A stretch of DNA of 64,000 nt from positions 124,001 to 188,000 of the forward strand of contig VZRS01009479.1 of assembly GCA_013398055.1 (NCBI GenBank), in the 5' to 3' direction. A program made the translations under genes and the position numbers. Origin of the DNA: Ifrita kowaldi. Lineage: Eukaryota > Chordata > Aves > Passeriformes > Cinclosomatidae. The notes below the pieces were generated by a model. The model saw only the letters and a list, made by a program, of their open reading frames with translations. It ran no database searches and had not been told where the DNA came from. Below are positions 25,359-39,255 of the stretch, piece after piece. The stretch's first letter is position 1, and each line of letters opens with the position of its first letter.

Positions 25359-28300
25359 GTCTCTTATTCCTACAAAAAGTTGGCAATTACATTGCAGCTT
25401 TATTTTATTTGGCTCTTCTTAAAAATCTACTGAATATCAATCTACAATCAATAAAGAAAGTTGCCTATAGGCAGTTCTACCTTCAAATCTACTCCATGGA
25501 TCAGCTGCTGGTAATCTATACACAGTCAATAAGACACATTTCAAAAGTGAGGCTTTTCTCCCAAAAGGCAAAACTGCTCTAATTTACAGCTGGATATGAA
25601 CTGGGCAAAGTATACACCTGAAGTAAATGTAATTTCTAATTTACAAGAAACTCTGGTGAAAGATTAGATCTGATCTTCTCTCTATGCAAGTAATCTATGG
25701 ATATTTATATTATGATAACTGGAGAGCACAAATTGCTTTGGTTTTTCCTTTTGGGTATCTTTTTCATTTGTTTGTTTAGCAAAACCTGCAGGGGAAACTC
25801 GAACAGCTATAATTACAGTCACAGTTACAAGTTGTGGGGTCTGTAGATAATAAGCTACAAGGCATTTTTATTGTGCTTTTTTATTATTATTTGGTTACAG
25901 AATGCTTTTTTCCCAAGACAATCCATCTGTATTTTGTAGGAAGGAGAATCAAAGCAATAGCTGTCAAATATCAGTGAGATAGCAGATTTACAAATTAATC
26001 CCATTGCATTGTATTTCCACAAAGGTTGAAATCTATAATTGGTGCTAGAAACTATAATTAACTTATTAGAAACGCTCAGGCAGCTAGGTGTGTAAAATGG
26101 CAGCAGGTGTGTAATATCATTAGAAATACACTGTATAAAAAAAAGCACCTTGGAGTTTTATCCCTTTAGTTTCACGCTACCAGCTGCCAATTTGATTGGT
26201 TAAGTAGTTTTGGGCTGTGCAATACTCTTTCTTTTGGATTGATGTGTTTATTACTTTTTATGACAGGGGATCCCAAGGCAGATGTTCAATAAAGAAACAA
26301 GCTGCTACAGACCAGAGTAAAGAGATAGGTGGTGTAGATGCAGGAAATTGGGAAAGTTATCATATGTGCTAAGTTGTTATTGAAGATTTTGCTCCCAGCA
26401 TTTGTAGCAGTTGTGTTATATGCTCTTCCACAGACAGTAATCTAACAGGGAATTATTGAAAGCCGAGTGCCAAGATTTCAAATTGTGCTATATGATGTGG
26501 AGCTGCTACTCGAGCAGGGAGCTGGAGCTTTGAAATGATAAAGACGTGGCCGTGCCATTTTTCGGAGCCGTGTGGGAACGGTGAGAGCTGCTGTGCTTGT
26601 GCAGAGCCTTTTCTCACCCAGACACAGCTGAAGGTCTGCTTTTCCTTTGCACCTTGTGCAATCATTTACATTGGTGAAACCATTTACATTAGCGCAAAGG
26701 GACTGAAAATTGTTACTGGGAAGGAATATTGTTCAGAATTTGGATAAAGGGTGAGCAAATTATGGTTGTATAGATCTGGATCAACCAAAGCCAAATTCTG
26801 CTCAGTCTTCACCAGTGAAAATACAGGCTCATCATATTTAAGTGAATGGGAACATACAGATGGATACATGGGCAAAAATAAAAAAAGAGGTTTTTTAGTT
26901 CCTATAACTGTTCACCACTTGGTTTATGTTTTGCTTAGTGCTAAGTGGGGGAGAAAATACAAGTCTCATGGCTTTTGGAAACTTCTGAACACTCCTGTAG
27001 GGGAAAAGCAAATATTTTCTAGAGAGGCTTCTTGGCATCAACCATTTCTTTTTCAGTGCTTTAAAAGGAAGCAATAGACTGTGGTTGACATAGAAATCTC
27101 CTTTTTAATTGATTTAGTATATTTTGCTGGTTTTGTGACTTTAATTTAATCTATTACAACCAGATATGAGGAGAGCTAATAATTCATGAGAGATGTTATT
27201 TTCTAATTAGTTTTTTATGAATGCCCCTAAAGCTTCTGCCCAGAAGCAGAAGCTGGCCAAAAAAATTGAATTATATTGAGAGCAAACTGTTCTGCTCTGT
27301 CCATATTCTTTGATCCACTGCTTTCGTTTGGTTTCTTGGTGTATTAACATTATCCCTGAAATAATATTTTTCCCCAGTGTTTTGAAGGGATGAGCATCTC
27401 ATTCCTCCTTTCACCACCTCTGAGACACTTCCTGTCCTACTCCTGTAATCTCCTCTTGACTTTCTGAAGCTCAGCTCTTCAAGCTGCACTGGGCACAAAG
27501 TTGCTGCCCTCCTTTCTCTTGCATACGAGAAGGTGTGACTGCTTCAAGTTCTTCCGCCCCCACAAACCAAGTTCTGTTAAACCAGTACACTGTGCAATCC
27601 CAAATCTTCCCACTGCTGTGTGTGTCAATAGTTACTTGAAACCTCCCTTCTTTAGTTATAAGGTTGTGTCTTTCCATACCCTCTGCCTTTTCCTGCCATT
27701 TGCGAATTATGGTATGGCTACAAGGGAGAAAAAGGAAATGTGTAATGAGCTCTTGCTGGCTGCTTGGGGAAAAGCTGTTCAAAATGAGACAGCCTTGAGG
27801 TCTGCAGGACTTCTCATGGCCTGAAATGGCAGATTTCTTGGGCTGGGACAAGTGTTTCAGGTCACATCTCAGCTCCTCCATCCTCCTCTAAGCTATTAAA
27901 GCCTTAAGGAGGAAAGAAAAAGAAGTTATCAAATTTAGGCTATTATTAGACTGTTTGTCAGACCAGTCTAACCAACAAATTCCAAGTGCTGCTGTGGAAT
28001 TCTGGTGGTTGCAGTTCAGTTGGCAGGAGGCACCAAGACAGGTCAGGGAAGGCTGAGGCTGTGTGGGACCAGCCAAGAGAAATGCCAGGGGTGTGTTAAA
28101 CATGTGGGGCAGAAAAGAGAGACTGTGACAATGGAGTGTTAGAGCAGGGGCTGAACATAAAACTCGAGAGTACTTTCAGTAACAGGATGTGTTTCATCCG
28201 TGCCTCTCAAAGCACAAACAAAGGCAGTGAAAGAGACAATGCAGGCCTTGGGAGCTGAGGAACATGGGAAAGGGCAATCATGCTAAAAAGCAATATGAGC

Positions 28301-28374
28301 AGTTGTGGGAAGTGACGTTTTAAAAACAAACCACAGTGGTTGCTGCATTGTACAAACCTAATAAGACATAGTGA

Positions 28375-28501
28375 AAAATATTGGATTTATTTTTACAAGT
28401 TAAAAGTGACCTTGTTGGCCTTATGAATGGATTCACTTCTCACAGTACCTCTTAAGGGCATTAGGGTTATGACTAACTCATAAAAATAAATCCAATATTT
28501 T
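28375..28501. repeat. Perfect 21-bp inverted repeat flanking an 85-base loop
   Basis: The left arm at 28375-28395 (AAAATATTGGATTTATTTTTA less its last base is the visible core) is exactly reverse-complementary to the right arm at 28481-28501. A further five bases (AGTTA at 28398-28402) pair after a two-base mismatch. The loop has no self-complementarity that I can see. A perfect 21-bp match this close is far beyond chance. It could be the terminal inverted repeats of a very small DNA-transposon derivative, a template-switch inverted duplication, or a transcribed hairpin. No clear target-site duplication flanks it: GTGA on the left against CCCC on the right. Confidence 0.92.
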
Positions 28502-30785
28502 CCCCTTGGCCATGTCATATCCAGTGCTGGAATTCAGCTGTGAGAACTGGTGGGGCTCCGACTTTCATTTAGTTTGACCTCCTATTATGAGAAGTACCTG
28601 GCTCTCAATCCTGGTGGGTTGCAGCATAGTTCCAACAGTGGTTAAATCGCTTACAGAGTGGAAACAGAAAACATTCAGGAAGGCCTCAGAAATAAAGGGT
28701 CGTGCAACACAATATGTAACTGAAAACAACACATGAAAGGAATAAGTGTTTCAAATACAGATAGGTTTTCTTCCTGTCCTGTTTTTCATTTGACCAGCAT
28801 AACAGAACAAGTCAGGACTGTCAGTTCAGTCCTGCACTGTATATGGGGGAGGCAGAATCCGAGTTGATGACTGAGCTCGTACAGTTGTTCATTTCTGTTG
28901 GAGTCTAAGGAACTTAAAAAAATCCAGTAAAAAAAATAACTAGAGAAGAAGTGATTTAAAAATGAGTTGAGAGCTTTAAAGGTGACAGACACACCTGTCT
29001 AGTATCTCTGATGGCACAAGGCCTCTCCTGAGCAATAACCTAGTCCAAAGCAGTAGGAAAAAAATAGTGCAAACTGTTTTCATCACCTATGGATGTCTAC
29101 AGCTACAAATCTGAAGCTTTATTGCTGCAGCTTAGTGGGGTCTGTCGATTACTGAGGGCTTGTATTGGTTCCACACATCCAGGTGACTGCAGTGTGAGGT
29201 GGTCACTGTCATGTATCAAGGAGGAAATGTTCATTTTAAGTGCATACCAGATGTGCTCCTTTTATAATTCATGTATTCTGATTATCTGCTCTGCCTGATA
29301 ACCATTCCCTTTCCAATAGGCTCAGATGAATTCACCTTCCTTTTGGCTGAAGAACTTTTAAAGGTCCAGTACATACACCTGGATGTGGTCCTGGGTTACA
29401 GGCTCCAGGTGGCCTTGCTTAAGAATGGGGATTGTTCTAGGTGTCTCTAGCCCTAGCCATTCAGTGATACCATGATCTTAAATTCAAGCTGTGACAGCAC
29501 AAACCTCTGTATAAGCTCATTTATCCTGTCAAGAAATGTAGAGTGGGCAGAAAACCATCAATGACATAGCAGTGAAGGTGCTATGGGATTAAGAAGAATG
29601 TTTGCCAGGTACAATTAATTAGGCCAAGCTAAAATAGAAGCAGTATGAGATTAAATATTTCTTGCATTGTGACTGTCCTTGCTGGGGTAAACCCTAAACC
29701 AGTGTAATTTGGATTAAATACAAACTCAAGTGCAAAGAATATATAAATCCATTTATCTGTGTTTATCTGAAGTCGAGTTGGATTCAGCTTTGGTTACTGC
29801 AAAGCAAATTTTGCCGTTGTTCAGCATTGCCTTTTGTCTCCACAAATTCTCTTCCCAACAACTTGAGCAGCATGCTGAATTATAACTGTAGAAAATCATG
29901 AATGACATGCATATGTTGTAGGCATTTTTGAGGTTGCAGGGCTAACAGTAAATATTCGCACTTAAAATATTGAATTTAGGTTTATATGCCATGGAGATGT
30001 TGAGTACCTTCTTTGCTTTGTTTCCTCTGCCTCTGCTTTTCCCATGATTCTTTTATTACACTGAACGAGTTCCGTATCTGTAACATACAGAAGTTGACGA
30101 GCTCTCATATTGCATTTCCTTATTTTCTCTGAACAAGTTTCAATGAGTATTATTTTACCTGCATCATTTTAGTGTCCAAAGTATTCCCATAGTCAGATCA
30201 ATCATGGGAAAATTTTCATTCCCTAGGAACGTATCGGATCCAGAGATAGGGGCTTCCCCAAGTGTGTGAGTTTCAGCCCTGCCCTGCTGTGCTCTGTACA
30301 GCACATGGGCTGTTTTGTCTCCTACGGAGCAGCCCCTGCACCCCAGTGCTGCCCCAGGCCAGGCAACCCCTGCTCTGAGCATCGTGGCCACTGCTGCAGT
30401 AGCTACCACACGCTGAAAAGGTGTGTTGGCAAGTGAGCCACAACCACAGATTTAGATTTCTTTTATGAGACAGCTTTGTCAGGATTTAAAGGTGTTTTTT
30501 CCTAAACATGACAAATGCGCCTGCTGAAGCAGCTGAGAGCACTTATTTGTATAAACTGGCGCTGATGTTGCCTTGTGTAAAATATGTTTAATTTTAGCCA
30601 ATGCATATTTGAGTTATAGTTTCCATAAATATTTGTGAATACATTATGATAAAATCTAAAACCTTGGCAACAGTTAAGAGAAGAGATTGCAGATAAAAAT
30701 CAACATTGCCTGCAGTATCCCAGGAGATCATACTGCTAGTGAAGTTTAAATTAGCTTTGCCCTAAAATCTAAGACATTCCTGCAG

Positions 30786-30811
30786 CACACTTTAAAGCAT
30801 CTTAAAGTGTG
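30786..30811. repeat. Perfect short hairpin, 10-bp stem, 6-base loop
   Basis: CACACTTTAA at 30786-30795 pairs with TTAAAGTGTG at 30802-30811 across a six-base loop. Its size is within chance expectation for a window of this length. Confidence 0.7.
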
Positions 30812-32690
30812 AAGGAGTTAAGCTAATTACTGTAGCATTTGAAGACAAGACATTTGTAAAATTAATGGGCTAAAATCTGCAGTCTTTCATTCAGCAAAAA
30901 TTCCTACTGCAACTGTGCATTTATTGTGGAAGAGCTGCACAACTCGGTCCTCTGTTTTAAAACAGTGACATCCTGACAGAAAATAGTCCAAATACTGGGG
31001 GGTGGGGGAGGTATGTGATTTCTGGTTACACAATGAGAAAAGAAGCAACATGGACCACTTAACTTCTTCCATCACTTGATGTTATCTGTCTGTGATAGCA
31101 GGACCTTATCCCAAACCCCGGCAGAAACTCTGCCTGGCACCATTTCCACTGAGCAGATTTGATCTCCCCACCAGCTTCTGTGTTTGTCCTTGGCTGTCGC
31201 TGGGCCCACAGGGCCAAGCCTACACAAATAAAAGTCATGCAACCCAGTCAGAACCACCCTGCAAAGCAGAGCATGTGGTGCTAAAGGCCCAAAGGCCACA
31301 TTGTGGGTGTTTCAGGGAAGCCTATTGCAAGTCAGCTCAGGGCTGTGCCCACAAACCCAAGTGTGTGCTGGTGGCTGGAGAACATCAGGTTTAGTTTCAC
31401 CTGAGAGGATCCCAGCTCATTCTGTGGCTTTCTGCTCTGCACAGGAGGTGGTGATGGTCAGAAAAATCACCCTAACAGTGAGCTAGCTCCCTGTATGTAC
31501 TGGCACACCAAGGCAGGTGTGTCCCAATGCACTGAGGGTGGCTGCAGGGGCTCCCAGTGACATTGGGTGCTGTGGCTGCTTTGCAGCAATTGGCGTGTCC
31601 TCACTCTGTGGGAATTGGCAGCATCACCTCCCTAAGAGGACAGTGAGAGTCACAGGATCCCAGGCTCTGCTGCTTCACCTGTGCAGGGGAATCTCTTCAG
31701 AGGTGATGTCTATGCCCTGTGTGGAAGGAAGACTGGCAGGGCCATTGCTGCAAGGTTGCCGTCTCTCCCTGCACACAGGAGAGATGGGCAGAGTAGCTGC
31801 TGAGACGACAGAAATTATCCAGTTTATTATTATTTATCCAGTTTATCAGGGGGACAAGAAATGTTTGGTTTGGGCATGAGCTCTGTTCAGCAGCTTTGTT
31901 CTTTCTCAGCCTTCAGTGTTCTCACACAGGGACACGACTACAGAACACAGATGTATCAGAACGGATTCAGTTAACAGTTTCCTTTGTGAGGTGTTAGAAG
32001 GATGCAATTCTCTGTTAAAGTATTTATAGGGCAAAGCACTGGTTCCCTGCAATTCACTGGTGCTATTCACTGTAAGAATCACTGACGTCTAGGCTCAGGC
32101 TTAGGAAAGCGAGTGGTTTTCTATTCAGATTGATCCCAGTCTGTTTCTCCTCTAAACCGGTCCAAGTCAGTAGTGCAATTACAGAAAAGACTGAAACAAC
32201 TTCCACTGCCCCCTTAACAACAAGTAGCCTTGTTCCTTCCAGGCTGCTGAGACATCCACAATTGGTTTTTAACTGAAGAATTTTTACAAGGCATTCACAA
32301 ATGTGAAAAAAGAATAACATGTTATGTGAAAATTTTTCCAGCTGCATCTTGCCATGTTTTATGTTGGTTATTGAAGCTGCTGGCTAGAAATGGGTCAGTA
32401 GAACTGTAACAGACGTCTTGGTTATTGTTGTTTGATTGAGAGAGTCCAGACTTTGCTCACCTTAAAAAAAGCCTTGCTTTGATTTCCTGACTGAGGTAGG
32501 ATTCAGTTAATGGAAGTTAAGAGTTGGTTTGAGGGTGAGCGGCTGGATGGGGAGAGGATTGCTGCTTGAGAATTTGCTGCATGGACTCTGTTGGAAAATG
32601 CTAAGGTATGTTTCACATTTTTATCTAAATATAATTGTGTTACTGAGTGTTGCCCAGATGAAAAGAAACAGTGCACCAGATGTGATTTAT

Positions 32691-32704
32691 ACACACACAC
32701 ACAC
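32691..32704. repeat. (AC)7 microsatellite
   Basis: Seven uninterrupted AC dinucleotides following TTAT. A second, shorter CA run occurs at 59197-59207. Confidence 0.9.
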
Positions 32705-35700
32705 GTATGATCAGCCCTGCCTTTGATCTTTATAGAAAAATATTGTCCTTCCAGTAGATTCATTTTCAGATGAGTTTGCTTGTCTTTTTCCAAATCGAGG
32801 TTGTAGTCAGCAACTGAAGTTAGGCTGGCAGAGACGGTGCTGAAAATTGGTCAGGCTCATGGGAAAAGTGTGATAATTGCACCTTCTATAGCTGTCATCC
32901 AATGCAGTTCTGTTTCACTCTACCAGCAACTGTTAGTATTTCAATTTTTCCAGCTGTTATTTGAAGAAGTTTTTTTAAATAAAATTTTCTAAGTGTTCCT
33001 TATCCTTTTGCAGTGTGTTTTTATAGTTCACTGCAATATTCCAAATAACAAGTCTTTATTATTGTAAAACTGACATTAGAAATTGCTTATGTGGAGCTGT
33101 ACAGCTCATCAGCTTTTTGCAGGGCACCTTCTGTGCCTGCTCACTTAGAAGTTTATTGGTTTGAACCACGTTCTGAATCTGTCCTCTGCCTTTAAATTCC
33201 TCTAGCATCTCTTGATGTACCATTGACATATGAGTCTTTTACCTTTTTTATTGTGTCTGCCCCATGTCTCAAGCACCTTTTTGGCGTGTAGTAGGAGCCT
33301 TCAAACTTACAGACAAGCACCTAAAGGAAGCTGTAATAGCAAAGCCTGGGACCTGGAGGCCTGGCAGACAGGACTCCTCTGTTCATCCCCAGCAGCTGCC
33401 TTTCCAGGGCAGGTTGCAGAGCTCACGGTCTCCTTGACAGACTCCAGTGTGTCCTTTCTGAATAGTTTCTTCCCTCGGGCAATCTGAAGGAATATGCCTC
33501 AGATGACCGTGTTCAAGCAAATCTCACCCTTACATTTCACTTCAGTCAATTTAAATCTCACACTTTATGCTGTAGCCAAAGCCATTAGCCCATGTCATCT
33601 TTCACTGTAATGCAGATCTGCTCCTATCTCATTACAATGTGCATAGCTCTACCACAGGGTCTGATACACACATCCAGAGCTATACTGAATTATTAAGGGT
33701 TTCACTTAAACCAGCAAAACTGGGGAAGTTTTGAAACGCTGTCTTTAATGTGACCTGTAAGTTTGAAGTTCTTGAGGTCTCTCTGAACAGTTGATGTTTT
33801 TAGTACGCTCTGTGTGGCACTTCAGGTCTGTATAACTGCATGGATTTTGAGAGAGAGATATGTATTCTGACTTTGGACAGCTCTGGCTCTATTGTAGCTT
33901 GGCTGCAACCAAAAAACTAAAGACCTTTTTCTCTTATGTACATAAACAATGAAATCCTTAAATCTTCCTTGTCAGATGAAAGCCGGGCATTCCATAATAA
34001 TATTTTTCATGTGCTTACAGTAGGAATTATTTTGAGTGCTCAACTTCGACTTAGTAGGTCAAAGATGATATTCTTTTTATACAGATCTTTAATATAAGCA
34101 ATATTCTCTTTCACCCCTGACACATAATACAGCAGTTTTCCTTCAAAGCGCAAATTAAAGTGAAGCCACAAAAGGGTCATTAATGGACTTGGTAGAGTCA
34201 ATACTGAGGGTATCATGTACTGCCTGTTTAATATTAAAAGTGAAGTCAGTGGAAGTATGGTCTTAATATATGTGGGCTTTGTGAATACCGAGAGAGAGCA
34301 GAAAGTTTAAACTTGGGAGTATGCAGAGAGATGAAACAGCTTGCAATGCAGCATAATGTTGGGGTTCATTCCTGAAAACCCAGGAAAATATATGCCTGCA
34401 GCTAAAGGTCAGAAACTATTAGTGAGGATTAGGATGGTGTCATCCACTGTATTTCATATGTGGAATTTGAAAAAAAAGTTCTAATGGAAGGAAAAGATTT
34501 GTAATTCCAGAGCCACCAGTTAAGCAGTAATATCCAAATCATTGGCTAATCTTTTCCTTCAAATTAATGAATAGAAAGGCCAGAATGCCAGAGCAAAATC
34601 CCCTACAGAACATACTTTGTGAGAGAACTAATAAGACACACTGTATAACTTTATTCTGCTTACAGTATGGGAGACTTTTAAAGGAGCAATTAAAAGAGAC
34701 TTAAAATGCAATTAAAGTGGAAATCACTTGGCAACAAGGTATTAGCCATCTCTCCCATCAGCCCTGCATTAGCAAGCCTTTAGCAAGAGATTTGCTGGTG
34801 GATAACATATTTGTGAAGCATAATAGTAGGACTGAGCCCAGGCAGCAGAGAGGAGGCTACAGCCAAGCTGACCTCCAGGGAAAGGCCTGGGACTGCCTCT
34901 TGCTGTGCTGAGATGTAAATGGTGGCAGGTGATGGGAAAGAGAAGCAGTTTCTGAGAGATGGCTGCACTGGAGGACAGAGGGCACAACCTGTGGGAGCTT
35001 TTTCGCCCCTCTGATAAATGGTGCTGCAGCAGGGAGCCCATCTGTTTCTACAGCTGACAGTGCAGATTTCTTTTTAATACCAGTGTCTCTTTCCTGGGGA
35101 GGAGGCAGGCAGTATTGCCATAGCTTGGTTTTGTCCCAGGGGATCCCTTGCCAGAAGTGTAGGGGAGCAGCCAGGCAAGGAGGTGAATCGAGACACCACT
35201 GGCCAGTCTGTGATTAGCTCTTATCCTCAAAGTGCACCTTTGTATTGGGACAAGGAATATTTCTGATATACTTAAAGTTTATGTGTGTTGGAATCTGAGC
35301 CAGGGAGACATAAAATAGAAAATTCTGCAGAAGTAAGAAGAGCTGCTTGTACTAAGAAAAAGCCAATGGCAGAAAAAATATGGGTTTTTGGTATTTTTTA
35401 TTTAAAGAACAAATCAGTAAGTAGCAGGTTTGCGTGTGTGAATCCAGGGGGAAAAAATAAAAAAACAACAAACTTTCTTTGAAATGAAGTTAAAATTGCA
35501 GCCACAGAGCTGAGTTTAAGACCTGGAGACCTGATCCTTGCCTGCGGGAGGGACTGCCAGCGCAGGGCCCTAGGCTAAATAATGTCTAATACTCTCATTA
35601 ATATTAGGTGATGAATGCCACAAATGCAGCCACATCAGTAGGTGAGAAATGTCATTTTAAATATGTACATGCTGCTTAGTCAATTAAAGATAGCGTATGT

Positions 35701-38700
35701 GTGCATGGGGGCTTTTGGGTCCTCTGTGTTCAGAACCTTGCTCAGTCAGAGGTGCAGCTCTGCTGTCATGGCCCTGTGTCATGCGTGTGTTTGCATAATG
35801 AAAAAGCAGTTTGAAATGTCTGTAATGCGTGGCAATGAGTCATGACAACAAACTTCTTCCAACCATCTCATGCCAGAGCTGATCCCTGGGCAGTTACAGC
35901 TGACCATACTTCCTCCCCAGCCCTGGCTATGGAATGACAAACCCCATCGCTGCTGCCATGGGTGAGTGGTAGAGGTGCCTGTGACAGGGTTCCTGTGAAA
36001 ACAGTCAAGCCATGAACCCAAAGGCTGAGTAACTGATCTGTGTTATTCACAAAAAGACACCTTAGACAGGCAAGTGCGGGGTTTGCACACCTCCTTTCTC
36101 CCTGATAAGTAGCTGTTTGTCACGTGCTACTGCCTATAATGTTCAGAAATGAACACTAATAATTTATTTTTCCTTTTCCATTGCTGATTGTATTTCAGAT
36201 GCAACTTGAGTGTCTCTTAGCAAAGTTATAACTGTGATTCGTTTTCAAAATTTGATAGTGGATAATTAGATTATTTTTTTTTATAGAGGGAAATACCTTA
36301 AGAGGAGGCAAATCAGAAGCTTGGCCATTTTATTTTAAGCCATATCGCATGGACAATGAAGAATAGCTACGTCATCCACTCTTTATCTAAATGAAAGAGA
36401 GAATGGGTTACTATTCCCTGCCTCACAATGCAGCAGAACCCTAAAAGGCCACGTGTTTAACCAAAGCCCTGCAGACCCTGACTGGCGAAGCCTCTCCACG
36501 AAGTGTGGGGCTGACATTCCAATTTAGAAGCATCACATAAAATCTTAATCAGTGCAACCAAATTAGCAGAGCAGAGCTTTTACACCGTGTTCCTTGTTTA
36601 CGCTTATCATTCTTAATAGATTCTAAATGCTTTCACAGGTGTGGAAATAGGCCTATTACCAAGATAATTTTCTTAGTCATAGACATCTTAGATTGAGATG
36701 TGACATTTGCCATAATTCCCTTGCTCTATCTCATAGCTTTCTGAAAGCGGTCTACGTTCCCAACACCATCTCTGTGGTAGAAGAGGTCTCTTGACTGATG
36801 TATGTCCAAATAAGCCTTTGAATACTTTTCCATATTGGCCTTGAAATAATTCAGATGTCAAGTTACCTCTCTCCAGACTTCCTGACTCCACCAGGCCCCT
36901 TGAATATGTTTTTTAAAGTATTTAGGGGGAAAATATTAAATTTTTCTAAGCTGGGTCAGGGTTCATAGAATTTGCTAATAAAGAGGCAGGCAAGGAAGAT
37001 ATTTACTTGGGGAAGGCTTTGAGTATATTTTGTGTAACAGCTGCAGGTTGAGACAGCCTTTAGATTGTGTTTCTGAAGTTGCATGCCTCCAAGCTTTTGG
37101 CATCTTTGCTTTTATTTTTTTCCTCCTGTTTTCCTTTCAAGACAAATAAGGAAACAATTTCAATCTTTTCACACCAAGCCTTTTAGCATGGTCCACATAT
37201 TCAAACCTCAGGGTGAGCCGCTTCTCAGTTTGACAAGGAATATCCTCCAGCTTCTCATTTTGTTCTCTTCAAAACGCCCTTACAGCTGAAATGCATTGAG
37301 AGCACAGAGCAGGGAGGGTCCCATCAGCCAGGTGTGCTACAGGCCACAGCACTTGAGCAGTTGCTCTGCGTAACATTTGCGTGATGTAGCTAATCAGGAG
37401 AAATTAATCCCGCTGTTGTTTTGGTCAGCAGAGTCAGCTGTGTCTCCCAAAGCTTTGGGATAATTTTTTTGTTTGAAGTTTGTCCTAATTACCCATTTGT
37501 CTCTCCTGCCGGTTGTTGTTATAAATTCCCTATCACTGTTCTGCCCAAGGGCCACATTGTAAAATTGTACTGCCCGGGGCCAAATCCTCACTTTCAGCAA
37601 AAAATCCCAGGTATGTTTTGGGAGCACTTTGCAACAGTGATGGCAAATGGCCTCTGCCTTTTTCTGTGCAGGATTAATGCAGCAGCCCCTTGGCCACAGC
37701 TGGTGCCAGGGCTCTTCGAAGAGTGGCTTTGCATATTCCCATCAATTGAGTAATGTGAGCTTAGGACGGAAGAGGGGGTGACTGGCTTCCTCCTGCTGTA
37801 TTAAAAACTACTTCCAGATAAAGATGCAAGGTGAAAAAGGTTTTTATATGGAGGTTTTTACGCTGGTCCTTCTGGATGAGCTCACTGTGATCAGTTCCCA
37901 TCCGAACCCAAAAAAGGCACAGTGGTTTTCTCCTGCAGTGCCTGGCAGAGAGCATGGCTTTCCCTCACTGTTGCTCAGGGAATTGTCTCAAAATGCTCCA
38001 CCCTTTGGGGTTTTGTTGTTCTTTTGTGATAAAAAACTGATGAAACAAATAAGCATCACAAGGATGTTGTTCTTCAGCTCAGTGGTGTTTCTGCTGAAAC
38101 CTTGCAAGTGGGCGTGTAAGCCAGGGGTAGGAAATGCAAATAAAATTCAACTCTGGTTTCATCTTGTCTGTATTAAGATCATGACATCACAATATTAGCA
38201 AATAAAACTTTACCAGAAGCTCCATTACTTAGAATTAGGCACTTCCAGAAAGATATCAACAAGGTTGCTAATTGATTAAATATTTCAAGCTGGGTAAGAA
38301 ACTTTGAGGTCCAAGACAGCAACATATGACTGACCTATGATATACTCGGAAGGTGATGCCTATATTTTAAATGAAATTAAAAAAAAGGTATCTGGGGTTT
38401 ATTTTCTTTAAATAATGCACTAAGAATGCTAAACAGAAACAAAGGTACCATTAAGGTAGTTGTGTGGAGTAGGGTAAAAAAAACATATTTTTTAATTGTC
38501 CTGATTTTAATAATCTGCTGTGTAATTATGCATGTGTAAGGAAATGTGCTTGTTTGCTATCTCCGTTACTAAATTTGGTGTCCCCATATTCAGGTCCTTT
38601 ATCCAGTTTGCTCTCTGTGTTTCACTTCTACCACTTGAAAAAGGGATTAATTGCAACTTACCACTATTAAGAATGCATTTGCTGCAAGCATGTGATATTT

Positions 38701-39239
38701 GTCAGGTGGTACAGAATTTGTTCAGAACCATTGACCTAAAATGCCCACAAGCATTGTTTCCTTTAAAATATTAGCCTTATCTCGCAGTGTAGACTCAAGC
38801 AATCTGAAAGGTAAATAATCAAGAAAAGCTATTACCCAAGACTGCTTACAGTTCTTTAAATCAAGTGTCTATGCAACGGTAGAGATACTGAAGTTAATTT
38901 TAGAAACAAGGAGGTGACAGCAGTCACACACTTTCAAAAATGTTTAAATTCAATGGTTATAATCAAAAAGTAATTATACACGGCATTCAAAAGAGACAGC
39001 TCAATGCTTCTCAGAGATCAGTTACAACCAAAATCTGTGAACAGAAGGAGTGAGCTTGTATGACTGTCACGCAAAGCCCTACCGAATTACTATTCACTTC
39101 GATTAACTTTCAGTGACCGTGTCTATAGGCTGCTTGGTTAATGGTTTTCTGTCAATACTGTAAAAATGCTAACCTGTCTTTACATCTAACCAATTTTGAA
39201 ATGGCTCTTTACATAAATGGTCTATTCCTTTACTTCATT

Positions 39240-39255
39240 AAAAAAAAAAAAAAAA
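39240..39255. repeat. A16 homopolymer
   Basis: Sixteen consecutive A residues. No retroposed gene body or target-site duplication is recognisable upstream, so it is left as a simple repeat. Confidence 0.85.

Noticed and set aside
27471..27881. Minus-strand frame of 136 codons
   Set aside because: No recognisable domain and no splice or promoter context; a 107-codon frame overlaps on the other strand.
30786..30811. 10-bp stem hairpin as a possible microRNA precursor
   Set aside because: The stem is too short for a microRNA precursor, and one such hairpin is expected by chance in a window this size.
30997..31011. G-rich run (GGGGGGTGGGGGAGG) as a possible G-quadruplex
   Set aside because: It does not provide four clean, separated G-tracts of three or more, so it is only marginal.
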